NCBI GenBank assembly: GCA_002284615.2
Contig: MU070249.1
Location: forward strand, 86,432-106,693
Length of the DNA stretch: 20,262 nt
From: Dunaliella salina
Lineage: Eukaryota > Chlorophyta > Chlorophyceae > Chlamydomonadales > Dunaliellaceae
Direction: 5' to 3'
Below the pieces are notes generated by a model. It saw nothing but the letters and a program-made list of their open reading frames with translations. It ran no database searches and was not told where the DNA came from. Both the position numbers and the translations under genes were made by a program. Below, in pieces: positions 1 to 8,339 of the stretch (its first letter is position 1; every line of letters begins with the position of its first letter).

Positions 1-59
1 GTGTACGTGTGCGTATGCATCTAGGCATGGACGACCACCACAGCCATTGCCCTATTTTG

Positions 60-660
60 TTTTGCGTGCTTCTCAGGTGGGCCGCCCCCGTACTGCCACT
101 GCAGCAGGTCCAAGTGTAGCTGTCCCTCTTATCAACACCTACATTTGCTGCCAAGTCCTCCTCTGATTGCAGGGTCTCCCCCTCTGGTAGCTTGTCTTCC
201 CCTTTTGATCCTCCTGGGGTTTTCAGTATGCTGGTCCTCCATGCCTCCGCAATTTGCCTGAGTGTAGCATCTTATCACCTACTTTCGCCTGCCAAGTCCT
301 ATCTGATGGCAGGGTCTCCCCTTCTCATAGCAAGTCCTCCCCTTTTGAAAGCACAAGAGCTTCCCCACGTGGCTGGCCCCTGATGCTGCCTCTACAGCAG
401 GCCCCAGCACAGCTGCCCCCCCATCACACCTACTCATCAACAATTCAGTGTGCGTCCTTGCTTTTTGCACATTTTGCCCTTCAGGTTCCTGCCCCCCATG
501 CTGCCCCTACAGCAGGCCCAAGCGCAGCTGCTAGCCTGGCACATTTGATGAGTATCAATTTGTAAAATGCATCCTTCCCTTTTGTGCCCCTCAGGTGCCC
601 CGCCCCCCATGCTGCCCCTCCAGCAAGCCCAAGCGCAGCTGCCTCCCCCCCACATCGTGG
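60..660 (+). repeat. Tandemly duplicated exon plus flanking intron, about four degenerate copies
   Basis: The sequence encoding PPPMLPLQQAQAQL recurs near 75-124, 370-424, 503-540 and 595-640. Three of the four copies (1, 3 and 4) are preceded by a pyrimidine-rich stretch ending in CAG (for example 462-502 and 577-594). Flanking intron sequence is duplicated too: the segment with GCCAAGTCC..CAGGGTCTCCCC..CCCTTTTGA appears at 151-215 and again at 288-348. Copy 1 is frameshifted and has an in-frame stop. Copy 3 reads the LQQAQAQL core but stops after about ten more residues. Copy 4 (from 595) runs into a long open exon. I read this as tandem exon duplication in which only the last copy is clearly functional. 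The earlier copies could also be alternative exons. Confidence 0.7.
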
Positions 661-891
661 TCACCCCCCCGCCACCCCCTGTTCCCGCCACCTCCGCTCC
701 TGCTGCGCATGCAGCTCCCCCTGGGAAAGGGCCGAGTGCAACACCACCACAGCATTCAGCCTCTGGCCTGGCCCCTCCAGGTACAAAGCAAGGCCCAGGC
801 CAGCAGCAGCACCACCACCAGGGCCAGCACAACCAGCAGAACCAGCAGCACTCGCAGACGCAGGCGCAAGGAGGGGCTGGAGGGCGACGAG
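595..891 (+). CDS. Exon: Pro/Gln/His-rich segment
   Basis: The acceptor is TGTGCCCCTCAG at 583-594 and the donor is GACGAG|GTACGC at 891/892. The exon starts with the duplicated PPPMLPLQQAQAQLPPPH module. It continues through a PPPPPVP run, an Ala/Pro/Ser stretch, and then QQQHHHQGQHNQQNQQ, ending in GGAGGRRG. The last base (891) is the first base of a Gly codon completed by the next exon, so the intron is phase 1. Overlapping frames in this GC-rich stretch are also open, which is why splice phase rather than ORF length was used to choose the frame. Confidence 0.6.
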
Positions 892-3366
892 GTACGCGTT
901 GAGGCTTGCTAATGCGTTATCAAAGGCATGTGTGCTTTTGGCAAACAATGCACCGTTTTGCATTTTCAGTGTCAAATTTCAGTGTCAAATTCCAGTGTCA
1001 TAAGTAAACCTTACATTTGTGATGCAGGGTCCAGCGGCACTGGCCAGCAGCAGCAGCAGCAACAGGCGCGAGCACACCAGCAGCAGCAGCAGCAGCAGCA
1101 GCAAGCGCAGCACGCACAGCAGCCTCCGCGCAATGCACACCTAGGTGCTCAAGGAGCTAGCAACAGTGGTGCTGCTGTTGGCGTCGGCAGCAAGGCACAC
1201 CCACAAGAAGGTGCTCTTGCGTAGCAAGAGGTGTCTTTGTTTTGATCATTTTTTTGGGGGGGGTCTCTTCTATGCCACTTGACTTTCATTTGTTAAGGTT
1301 TCATTCTTTTGATTTTTTTGCACAGGGGCTGGAAAGCCGCAGCAACTGCCTCAGCATGCGGCCCCGCCGCGGAGTGGGGCAGCTGTGCAGGCCCCCAAAC
1401 TCGCGCTTCCTGTTGCTGCCCAAGGGGGCTCTCCCTCTTCTGGCCCAAGCTCATCGTCGCCTGCTCCTCCTGCTGGCAAGGGGGGCGGCCGAGGAGGTGA
1501 GGCATGAAGTTTGAAGCTGCTGGTTGTATCCAGGTCAGCGAGTTCAAAGAATAGGTAAGTTCAGAGAATAGGAAAGTTCGAAGAAAAGGAAGCAAGTGCA
1601 GCACACGCCTCAGCATGCAGCCTCTCCGCAGGGTGGGGCGGCTGCGCAGGCTCCTAAACTCGCTCTTCCTGTTGCTGCCCATGTGGCTTCCTCCTCTTCT
1701 GGCCCTGGCTCATCATCGACTGCTCCTAGTACTGGCAATGGAGGTGGTCGCAGAGGTGAGGCATGAAGTTTGAAGCTGCTGTTTGTATCCAAATCAGCGA
1801 TTTCAAAAAATAGGAACAGCTGCTGCAAACGCCAGAGAGGGTGGAGGTGCACATGCTGAAGAAGGAGGTCGCCACGGAGGTAAGGAATGCAATCTGAAGC
1901 GGTGATTTCAAACCAGGCTGCGGATACTGGACAAGGCGGCCGCCTTGGAGGGGAGGCGTGAAGTTAATTTGAAGTCTGGGGCTGTGATCTTGCTGTGGTA
2001 TGGAAACAAACCACAGCTGTAACTGCTAGAAAGGAAGAAGGTTGTGAAGGTGAAGCTTTGTAGTCTGAGGGTGTGATTTCAAACCAGGCTCTTGATGTGA
2101 GGAGGATGCAGCCGGGAAGGTCAGGCATGAAGCCTGGGGCAATGAGTTTGCTGCATAACGCAAACAAACCACAACTGTTGATGCCTTTGGCTGTGATCCC
2201 GCTGTCAAATCAAAATGAAGCATGGCCGAAGATGCCAGGATTGGAGATTGCTGCTTGGGCTGGGGCTGAAAACGCCAGAATTGGAGATGGCTGCTGTGGG
2301 GCATTGAGTCCTTGGCTGCGAAATTGCTGGGCAGTATCATGAAGCTGCTTGCCTCCTGGAAAAGGAATGTGTCCACTGCACCCATGGCTGCTGCAAAACA
2401 TGGGCAAAGAGGGTCAGGGGAACATGCTTTGTTCTTGATTTGGTATGTGTCGTCGCCAGGGGAGTGAACAACCCCTCCAATGCCTGCCGCTGCCACTCCA
2501 ATGCCTGCCGCTGCCACTCCAATGCGCAAATCAGTGTGACATCTCTGTCGGTCTCTTTCAAATCTTCGCCCATGCAGAGGACGCTTATGGCTGAAACATC
2601 GCAAAGGCCTGGAGTTTGTTTCTTGGAGTTTGTTTCTTTCTGTCATGAATAGGGATTGGCATATAGCGCTATATGGGCCAAACCTAGAGCGCTATATAGC
2701 GCTATATAGCGATATACTAATAAAGCGCTATGCGACCTATAGTCGGCATATAGCGCTTTTCGCAAGAATGTATATGATATAACGCTATAAAGCGCTATAC
2801 GCTATATAGCGCTGTATGCCAATGCCGATCCCCAGTCATGAAGTTTGTGTGATTCTGCCCTCGGCAAGCCCGCAGGTTGAGATGCCTGCAGCTGTGAGAA
2901 AAGAGAAGAAAAGAAAAGTCTACGCAAGCCAAAGGCCGCGTGCATTAAGGGAAGAACCTCTAATGAAAGTTAGAGGCCTCACCAGCTGTGAGCAGGGGCT
3001 GTCGTACTCAGAGGCGTGTGCGCACATGCCCCCGCAACACAAGTGTTGGCAAGGAATTGATGGCCTTGCCTCGACACACCACAGAACTCGCAATGCATGT
3101 GCTTCCTGGTCCCAAACCAGCAAGTTGCCGCATTTGCTGAGCAAGGCTGCCCCGCCATCTGCATACGAGACTCCTGTTACGCTCAGTGCATTTTAATTGG
3201 AAAAATTTTGTCAATCTTTGAATGACAGATCCTCCCCCGTAGGCCTCCATGTCCTTGTCTTCGCCATCAAAATTGTGAGCATCCTAGTGTCTCAGGTACA
3301 AAAAATTTACAAGCATCCAAATTCCTGGAAAAATTGCACATGCAAGCATGCCCACAGCATCAAAAA

Positions 3367-3457
<91 letters not shown>

Positions 3458-3504
3458 CTCTGTGTGATTGCTTAGGTGGGGCACGCAGAGGTCGCGGCAA
3501 GTGA
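595..3504 (+). CDS. Host gene, 3' part: Q/P/G-rich protein with RG-rich tail (spliced, partial)
   Basis: The exons I can support are 595-891, 1028-1210, 1326-1496, 1597-1755, 1820-1879, possibly 2017-2049, and the terminal exon 3476-3504. Each is bounded by an acceptor AG and a donor GT, and every junction is phase 1 (a lone G before the donor, completed by two bases after the acceptor). The frame stays open across all of them. The product is low complexity: Pro- and His-rich, then two poly-Gln blocks, then Ala/Pro/Ser/Gly, then Gly/Arg. No enzymatic domain is visible. Such composition fits an RNA- or protein-binding scaffold that is intrinsically disordered, but that is inference. The 5' exons lie outside the window or in the duplicated array. 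Exons between 2050 and 3475 were not resolved; that stretch carries a foldback element, a LINE insertion and a (CA)n tract. Confidence 0.6.
1028..1210 (+). CDS. Exon: poly-glutamine segment
   Basis: The acceptor is TTTGTGATGCAG at 1016-1027 and the donor is AAGAAG|GTGCTC at 1210/1211. The exon encodes SSGTG followed by two Gln runs (seven and nine) separated by ARAH, then QAQHAQQPPRNAH and a Gly/Ala/Ser-rich end. The frame enters and leaves in phase 1, in register with the exons on both sides. The CAG repeats make it prone to length variation. Confidence 0.6.
1326..1496 (+). CDS. Exon: Ala/Pro/Ser/Gly-rich segment, first copy
   Basis: The acceptor is TTTTTTGCACAG at 1314-1325 and the donor is GGAG|GTGAGG at 1496/1497. 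It encodes GAGKPQQLPQHAAPP, then AAVQAPKLALPVAAQ, an SPSSGPSSSSPAPP stretch and a GGGRGG end. Phase 1 at both ends. The following exon at 1597-1755 is a tandem duplicate of it. Confidence 0.6.
1597..1755 (+). CDS. Exon: Ala/Pro/Ser/Gly-rich segment, second copy
   Basis: This encodes PQHAASPQGGAAAQAPK, then LALPVAAHVASSSSGPG and a NGGGRRG end, clearly the same module as 1326-1496. The donor GCAGAG|GTGAGG and the first 26 bases of the intron (GTGAGGCATGAAGTTTGAAGC and on) are also duplicated. The in-frame acceptor is AAGCAAG at 1590-1596, which is weaker than usual. The nearby GTGCAG acceptor would shift the frame, so the exact start is uncertain. Confidence 0.5.
1820..1879 (+). CDS. Exon: short Gly/Arg-rich segment, reduced copy
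   Basis: The acceptor is TAGGAACAG (1811-1819) and the donor is CACGGAG|GTAAGG. It is 60 bp, phase 1 at both ends, and encodes AANAREGGGAHAEEGGRHGG. It appears to be the C-terminal part of the duplicated module. A further mini-copy at 2017-2049 (acceptor ACCACAG, donor GTGAAG|GTGAAG) is also phase 1 and encodes about eleven residues with a similar start. The intermediate unit near 1921-1955 has lost its donor (GGGAGG for GTGAGG). Confidence 0.5.
2655..2823. mobile_element. Foldback/MITE-like element built of TATAGCGC palindromes
   Basis: The left end ATTGGCATATAGCGCTATAT (2655-2674) and the right end 2804-2823 are inverted repeats of each other with one mismatch over 20 bp. The interior is almost entirely made of AGCGCTATA and TATAGCGCT units, each self-complementary. 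No coding potential is visible and no clear target duplication was found outside the ends. It lies in the intron region upstream of the host gene's last exon. It may be a small non-autonomous DNA element or a palindromic satellite. Confidence 0.55.
2899..2982 (-). mobile_element. LINE 3'-end micro-insertion (84 bp) with 10-bp TSD
   Basis: The insert is flanked by the perfect direct repeat CAGCTGTGAG at 2889-2898 and 2983-2992. On the minus strand it reads GGTGAGGCCTCT, then CTTAATGCACGCGGCC, CTTGCGTAGAC and a TTTTCTTTTC tail, matching the 3' ends of the B and C LINE copies in this window. It is an extremely 5'-truncated target-primed insertion. Confidence 0.8.
3369..3455. repeat. (CA)n microsatellite, 87 bp
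   Basis: An uninterrupted CA dinucleotide tract of about 43 units. It lies in the intron just upstream of the terminal exon acceptor at 3475. The His-Thr or Cys-Val frames through it are artefacts of the repeat. Confidence 0.97.
3476..3504 (+). CDS. Terminal exon of the host gene (Arg/Gly tail and stop)
   Basis: The acceptor is TGTGATTGCTTAG at 3463-3475. A phase-1 entry gives G-GARRGRGK followed by TGA (3502-3504), in register with the phase-1 donors upstream. The RG-rich tail matches the composition of the duplicated GGRGG exons. An AATAAA lies 133 bp downstream. Confidence 0.55.
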
Positions 3505-3636
3505 GTTGACTCGCTGTACAAGGGCATGTCAGTGCTCTTGAGAAAACTTTGGATGAGGTATCTCACAATGAGCATGAGAAGTCTGTGGATAAGCATCACC
3601 CTTTCAGTCTTCAACTTTTCTGCGTGAACTGACTGG

Positions 3637-3642
3637 AATAAA
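3637..3642 (+). promoter_or_regulatory. Possible polyadenylation signal
   Basis: AATAAA occurs 133 bp after the proposed stop at 3504. Chlorophytes often use TGTAA instead, so the assignment is tentative. Confidence 0.3.
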
Positions 3643-3699
3643 CTGCTCATGTGCCCACGGCCCCAAATTTTGAAGGTGTCGCTTTTTCTTTTGCACTGG

Positions 3700-4100
3700 T
3701 GGAATGTGTCACTCAGACGCATGGACCTTTCGTTTTGTTGGCTTTGCTTGATGACTTGGATTGGTTTATGGGTGCATGGATTTTATTTGGATTATTGGGT
3801 CACGAGCAGGAATTCTGGAAGCCTTGAACTCCACCTAACTGAAGTTAGATAGGAAGTATGTTCTAGGGCAAGCTGCTGCCAGGAACAAGAGTTTCAAGAT
3901 CCAAGGCACAGCAGTTCGGCTTCAAAAACAATTTCAGGGGTCTGTTCCAGGAAAGTTAACACCTGTGAAGTGTAATTCCCCCCAAATTGTCTGACACCTA
4001 GCTGTTCTTGCCTCCTGCGTGCGTGCTGGTGTTTCTTGCATGTTAAGCATGTTTTTGTGTCTTGGGCACTAAAGTTTGCAGAGAAAACGCACATGGAAGT
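3700..4100. other. No gene seen
   Basis: Short open frames only, without splice-consistent or family-like sequence. The left part may be 3' UTR or the downstream flank of the host gene. Confidence 0.5.
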
Positions 4101-4113
4101 GCTGTGTGTGGCT

Positions 4114-4182
4114 AGAAAAAAAAAAAGAAAAGTCTACGCAAGCCAAAGGCCGCGTGCATGAAGGGAAGAACCCCTAACAAAA
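4114..4182 (-). mobile_element. LINE 3'-end micro-insertion (69 bp) with 10-bp TSD
   Basis: Flanked by the perfect repeat GTGTGTGGCT at 4104-4113 and 4183-4192. The minus strand reads GGGGTTCTTCCCTTCATGCA, CGCGGCCTTTGGCTTGCG and TAGAC, then TTTTC and a T run. The CTTCCCTTcATGCACGCGGCC stretch matches the insertion at 2899-2982 and the end of the B copy at 12080-12095. It is a second severely 5'-truncated copy of the same family. Confidence 0.8.
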
Positions 4183-4273
4183 GTGTGTGGCTCAGAGGCA
4201 GTTTTTTGCACACGTTTTGGCAGAAAAGCATGGATTTTTACACCAAATGACCAGCGCTCTTGGACTTAAACTG

Positions 4274-4381
4274 CTCTTTCATCGTCTCATCATGCTACAA
4301 TGTCAGATTTTGGGGGGGGGGCTGGGGCTCTTTCATCGTCTCATCATGCTACAATGTCAGATTTTGGGGGGTGGGCTGGGG
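4274..4381. repeat. 54-bp tandem duplication with G-runs
   Basis: Two nearly identical 54-bp units (4274-4327 and 4328-4381) begin CTCTTTCATCGTCTCATCAT and end in long G runs. The second is followed by more G runs up to about 4395, so the plus strand could form G-quadruplexes. No coding role is evident. Confidence 0.85.
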
Positions 4382-4439
4382 AAGGGGGAGCCGTGCAGGC
4401 AAGGGACACCCACCGGGGCGGATGTGGGGGAGGAATGAT

Positions 4440-6130
4440 CTCCACCAGCCTTTAAGCTCACTGTATCAAATACGTTACGAAGTAACTTGGCAACTTCCAG
4501 CCACTCCACTGATTGAACTCGTTTTCTTTTTTTGAAGCAGCATCATTTTGAGAGCTATCAATGTTTGTATGTATGGGTCCAATCAGAGAAGGTGAGAGGT
4601 GGTGGATGGTGAGGGGGAAGGGAGGGCCTTTTTGGGACCCCCTCCTGATTTTTTTGGGCCACTTCTACAGATCTTAAATGTGTCATTGGATTCCTTAGCT
4701 TAAGAGCTGTCGTCCTCTTGAGCAAATCGAGTAAAGGAGGGTTATCAGTGCGTCAATCTAAGCTAGTGCCACACGCGCATCATGCGGTCTGGGTGTAGGT
4801 TACATGGGTGTGGGTTACATGGGGCGTGGAGGCAAACATGCAGTGAACTAATCCAAACTTACAGGATAAATACAACGCGCAATTTGTTATTGCTTGGTGA
4901 AGTCGGGATGGCAGTAGAAGGGAAGGAAAAGGAAGGAAAGGGCTGTACTGGAGGCAGCTTGACTGAAGCAGGAGAAATGTGCCTGTGACCGAACCATTCC
5001 AATCTGAGAATCTGTACTGTCTACTCTAGAATCTGTCACAGAACATCAGGCATGCTCAAGTTGACCAGTCCTAAGACATCACCTTGGTCCGTAAAGACTC
5101 AGAGTTGCTGCACTAAAGAGAGTAATCGGGGGCATCCATCGATGTGCCTCCACGGCATTTTTCAGGATTTGGGCCGACTAAATGGTTCTATAGATGGTTT
5201 GGTTTGGTCAACTCGTAATACCATGGGAGGGACGGTGGCCAATCAACCAGTCGATTGCCACCGTCGCACTCAGGGCCACTGCTGACTTGACTCAGAAATG
5301 TGGTTAAATTTACATTGTTCTTGTGCATTTATTCTGTTCTTTTCACATAAAAAACCTCAATGCATGGTAAAGTTGAGGCTTTAGTCGAAGTAGAGGCCTT
5401 AGTTTAAGTAGGACAGATAATGACTTGAAGAGTGCACTGTGGGATCCTGGCAGAGTGCCTCGCAGATCTGCAACCACCTAACCTAGCAAGAACAGAAGAA
5501 AGCAGTAAGCTAAGAGGTGTGGGGGGCTGGGACACGCTTTACAGTGGTGGGAGCCTGGTATAGTCTATTCGGGTCAACAACCCTTCGGGACGAGGAAGTT
5601 GAGATTTCGATTCAGTGGGAGCTCATTAGGTAAGGTTACATCGCTATATCCGCCTACGAGGGCAGCTGAGCGGAAACACAGACCTGGAACTAGACAAGTC
5701 TTCGAAAATGTGTATAGAAATGTCAACTGTTGAGAAACATGCGCTCAAAGTACCACATAAAGCAGAGGTTCTCCAAGTAAGCACTAAAAAATGGCACAAG
5801 AAGTCTTAACCTGAATGCTCATATGTTTGACTCGAAACTCCAGGTATTCAGAGAACAGAGTGCAAGGAGAGAGATGGTGGGAGCTCATTATTGTGTTTGC
5901 ACCAGGAATGTTCGTTCCCGTGATGCTTTGAACCTAGTTCCCCTTGCATACATGTTCCTTTTCCTTGTCCTGGAGGGCAGCGCGCATGGAGGGCAAGGGA
6001 GCTTGTTGAAATTTCCCAAAGTAAAATCCTCCCACCAAACCGAAATCAGAACAACAGTTTTGACTGTTCAAACAGTCCATTCCGTCTCTGCAATGTACAT
6101 GTCCGGGTTTTCTGCTAAGGTTGTGACTGA
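4440..6130. other. Long stretch without a recognisable gene
   Basis: Only short open frames are present (for example 4782-4988, 5052-5285 and 5823-6212). None has splice-consistent neighbours or recognisable motifs, and the last runs into LINE debris. I saw no tRNA-like or other RNA structure. Confidence 0.45.
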
Positions 6131-6136
6131 AAAGTC

Positions 6137-6305
6137 ACAAGCAAGCAAAGAGAAGAATTTGCTGGCAGCGACTACACAAACCCTCATCAATTTAGAAGAA
6201 GAAGAGACCTAGGGACAAGCCACCGTGTGTCCCCTTCACCAAGGGAAACAAAAAAAGAAATACAGTGGGGGTCAGGAGGGTTGCTAGTAGCCTGGCAGTC
6301 ATGCG
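6137..6305 (-). mobile_element. Diverged 3' end of an A-type LINE
   Basis: On the minus strand the order of landmarks matches copy A at 8850-8997. It reads AGCAACCCTCCTGACCCCCAC (encoding NPPDPH at 6265-6282), a T-rich stretch, GGTGAAGGGGACACACGG, AAATTGATGAGGGTTT and a CTTCTCTTTG tail. It is clearly older or from another subfamily, because many positions differ. Only the C-terminus and 3' UTR remain. Confidence 0.6.
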
Positions 6306-6354
6306 TTTTGACTGATGGCTTCTCTTTCTTGTAAATCTAAATCTAAGCCTACAT

Positions 6355-6607
6355 GCCAAAATGCATGTGGGTTTGGGGGAGGAGGCTTCGGGACGGATTG
6401 CTTCAGGAGAGCGGGGCGTGCCACTGGACGGATGGCCGACGACCCGCCAGACCCACATTTTGGCTCCCCATGCCTGCTCTTTTTGGTGGGACTTGCTGTT
6501 AGTGCAAGCACTGGCGGCCCGCGTTGCAACGATTGGGTCTTTCCTCCAATTGGGTCTTTCCTTAGTGCGCGCCGGTTGTGAGCAGCATAAACTTTTATTT
6601 TTGCTCT
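6355..6607 (+). mobile_element. 5'-truncated LINE fragment (D) with 9-bp TSD
   Basis: Flanked by AGCCTACAT at 6346-6354 and 6608-6616. It contains GACCCGCCAGACCCACAT (6441-6458, DPPDPH in frame), the same C-terminal signature as in the A and B families. The upstream ACTGGACGGATGGCCGACGA resembles the GGCGTCCAGGAGCATGGCGGACAA of the B copy. The 3' end is TTTTATTTTTGCTCT rather than the TTTTC tail. Only the last codons and the 3' UTR are present. Confidence 0.55.
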
Positions 6608-6646
6608 AGCCTACATCATGACGCTGTTTGAGCTTTCCTTTTTTCA

Positions 6647-7045
6647 GGATTTGGGACATGGGGCAGCTGCCTTGTCCATAATGGTAAGCAAGAAATCAGA
6701 GCAGGCATCTCCTGCCCGTCCACTGACAGCAAGAACTTTGTAAAACTTAACGGTGCTGGGATTACTAAAACCATCACTAGAGCTGAATTGGCAGCAATTG
6801 CTGCTGCTATCATTACCAAACATGCAGACATTGCATCAGACAGCCTCACCTTTCTCGAACAAATATGTAAACAACTTCTTTACCCTGAAAAACACCTGAG
6901 ACATGTCCAAAAAGGTGTCCTTAAAATGACTCCAACTCTCATTAGAGACTTCCGTACCAAAATTCGAATTTACAAGGTGAAGTCCCATGCTGGCATCGCT
7001 GGAAATGAATGTGCAGATGCCATTGCAAAGCATCAGGCAAGGCAA
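6647..7045 (+). pseudogene. RNase H domain of the A-type LINE
   Basis: Reads GFGTWGSCLVHNGKQ, then TITRAELAAI, IASDSL and IYKVKSHAGIAGNECADAIA, the four landmark blocks of retroelement RNase H. Glu (6785-6787), Asp (6839-6841) and Asp (7016-7018) are in place. The first catalytic Asp is replaced by Trp (TGG at 6659-6661, TWGS where TDGS is usual). The domain would cut RNA in RNA/DNA hybrids during reverse transcription. This copy should be inactive. Confidence 0.75.
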
Positions 7046-7281
7046 GCCCAGAACTGCGTGGCAGACACCAAGATTCCTGGTGCAGGTCCTGGTGGAAATC
7101 CATTTACAAACATTTTCTGGTTAGCCAAGGAAGAAAGAGTGCATGCTGCAGGCACATCTGCGGGTCCACCACCCGCCCACAAGCTCACCTATTTCCCCAA
7201 TCTTCAAGACGCCCTCAGATCCCACATGCATTCTGAATACAAGCTTGGATATGCCAATGCCAAAACAGGTTACTTCTGTTA

Positions 7282-7909
7282 CAGTAGGTTCCTGATTACT
7301 TCGTACCAGGGTATTATTTTTTTTGACTTCGCAGCGCTTCGTACCAGTTCGTACCACTTCGTAATTCAGCAGCAAAATTTCGACTGGTCAAAAGCATTTC
7401 GTCCCAGTGGTGAAAAGGACACTGCAGGGCCGCTGCAAGGCCACGGTCTCCCTAAGCAAGCAGCAGCAGCTTTGGGCGTCAAGATGGGCCTCCCAACTGC
7501 GGGGGAAAGGAGGGAAGGGGCAGCAAGAGAGGAAGATGCACAGCTCAGTGTGAACTTTGCGACAGCTGTCCAGCTTGCCCTGTTCTGTAAGCGCTGCTCA
7601 CCTGGGAAACGTCCGGGACCCCTCCTCACTGGCATGGGCCTGATGTTGCTCTTTGAGATGCCCATCTCGCTGTTTGCCTGGATGTAAGCAGCAGGCTGGG
7701 TCAGGGGGTGGAGAAGTTCCCCAACTTCTGCGACCGCTGCGCCATGTTTCCAACACCCTGCCACTTTCAGAAAATTTCATTATTTAACACTTCGTTTTTA
7801 CTTCGTAACACTTCGTATTTGAGGACCGCGAATTATTTTTCTCACTTCGTAAGATTTCGTTTTTGGGCAAAGTAATCAATTAATTTACGAAGTAATCGGG
7901 AACCTACTG
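7282..7909. mobile_element. 628-bp TA-flanked DNA transposon (non-autonomous, Tc1/mariner-like ends)
   Basis: The ends are inverted repeats: CAGTAGGTTCCTGATTACTT at 7282-7301 and its complement at 7890-7909, with one mismatch. TA flanks both ends (7280-7281 and 7910-7911), as expected for Tc1/mariner/pogo target choice. Removing the element and one TA restores the LINE frame: GYFCY continues directly into YQNLLLQVDKK. Several ACTTCGTA-type repeats lie within 150 bp of each end and may be transposase sites. The interior 7400-7760 is GC-rich and differs in composition from the AT-rich arms. No transposase is encoded. Confidence 0.88.
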
Positions 7910-8339
7910 TACTATCAAAACCTATTACTGCAAGTAGATAAAAAAATCAGCAATGCCTTCAGGAGTATGCCCAACATCTCTGTACCCATGAAGCGTACCA
8001 TCCTGCAGTACCGCACAGGCACCCTCTACAACCAAAAAACATGCAGTACGTTTCAAAAAGTCAACTGATCCATCTTGCCCCCTCCCAGGCTGCCATCATT
8101 TGGACAGCGCACTACACATGCTCTCAGGCTGCTAAAATCATATCATCTCCAACATGAGAACTGAACGCCATAACATTGCAGGCAGAATGATTGCAAAAGC
8201 CCTCAGCAAATGCCCTGTAGGAGCAGGCCTGGTCTACACAGACATAGGAAGTGATTAAGCTTGCTCAACACAACCTCCAACTCCCTACACATGCCTGAAA
8301 CAGAACTTACCTGCTTACCTCTTCCCTCGTAACCTTCCA

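Larger units (their letters stand above)
1497..2170 (+). repeat. Decaying tandem array of exon/intron units
   Basis: Intron starts of the form GTGAGGCATGAAGTTTGAAGC (1497 and 1756) recur in degraded form near 1880, 1952 and 2050. Phrases such as GTGATTTCAAACCAGGCT (1901-1918, 2081-2098) and AAACAAACCACA (2005, 2162) repeat between them. Units get shorter and lose splice sites towards the right. This is consistent with repeated unequal crossing-over followed by decay. Confidence 0.6.

Noticed and set aside
437..832. Minus-strand Cys/Gly/Trp-rich open frame of 131 codons
   Set aside because: It is the mirror of the Pro/Gln-rich exons, whose splice phases fit the plus strand.
2026..2646. Minus-strand open frame of 206 codons
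   Set aside because: It runs through the decaying exon array and contains repeated GVAAAGI from a 15-bp tandem repeat. No domain or splice support.
3197..3484. His-Thr and Cys-Val repeat proteins
   Set aside because: Pure translation of the (CA)n tract.
5823..6212. Plus-strand open frame of 129 codons
   Set aside because: Its end lies in the diverged LINE 3' end (6137-6305) and the rest shows no family resemblance.
6788..7687. A 299-residue protein starting at TTG
   Set aside because: The first part is RNase H with an in-frame upstream extension. The part after 7281 is transposon DNA read through by chance.
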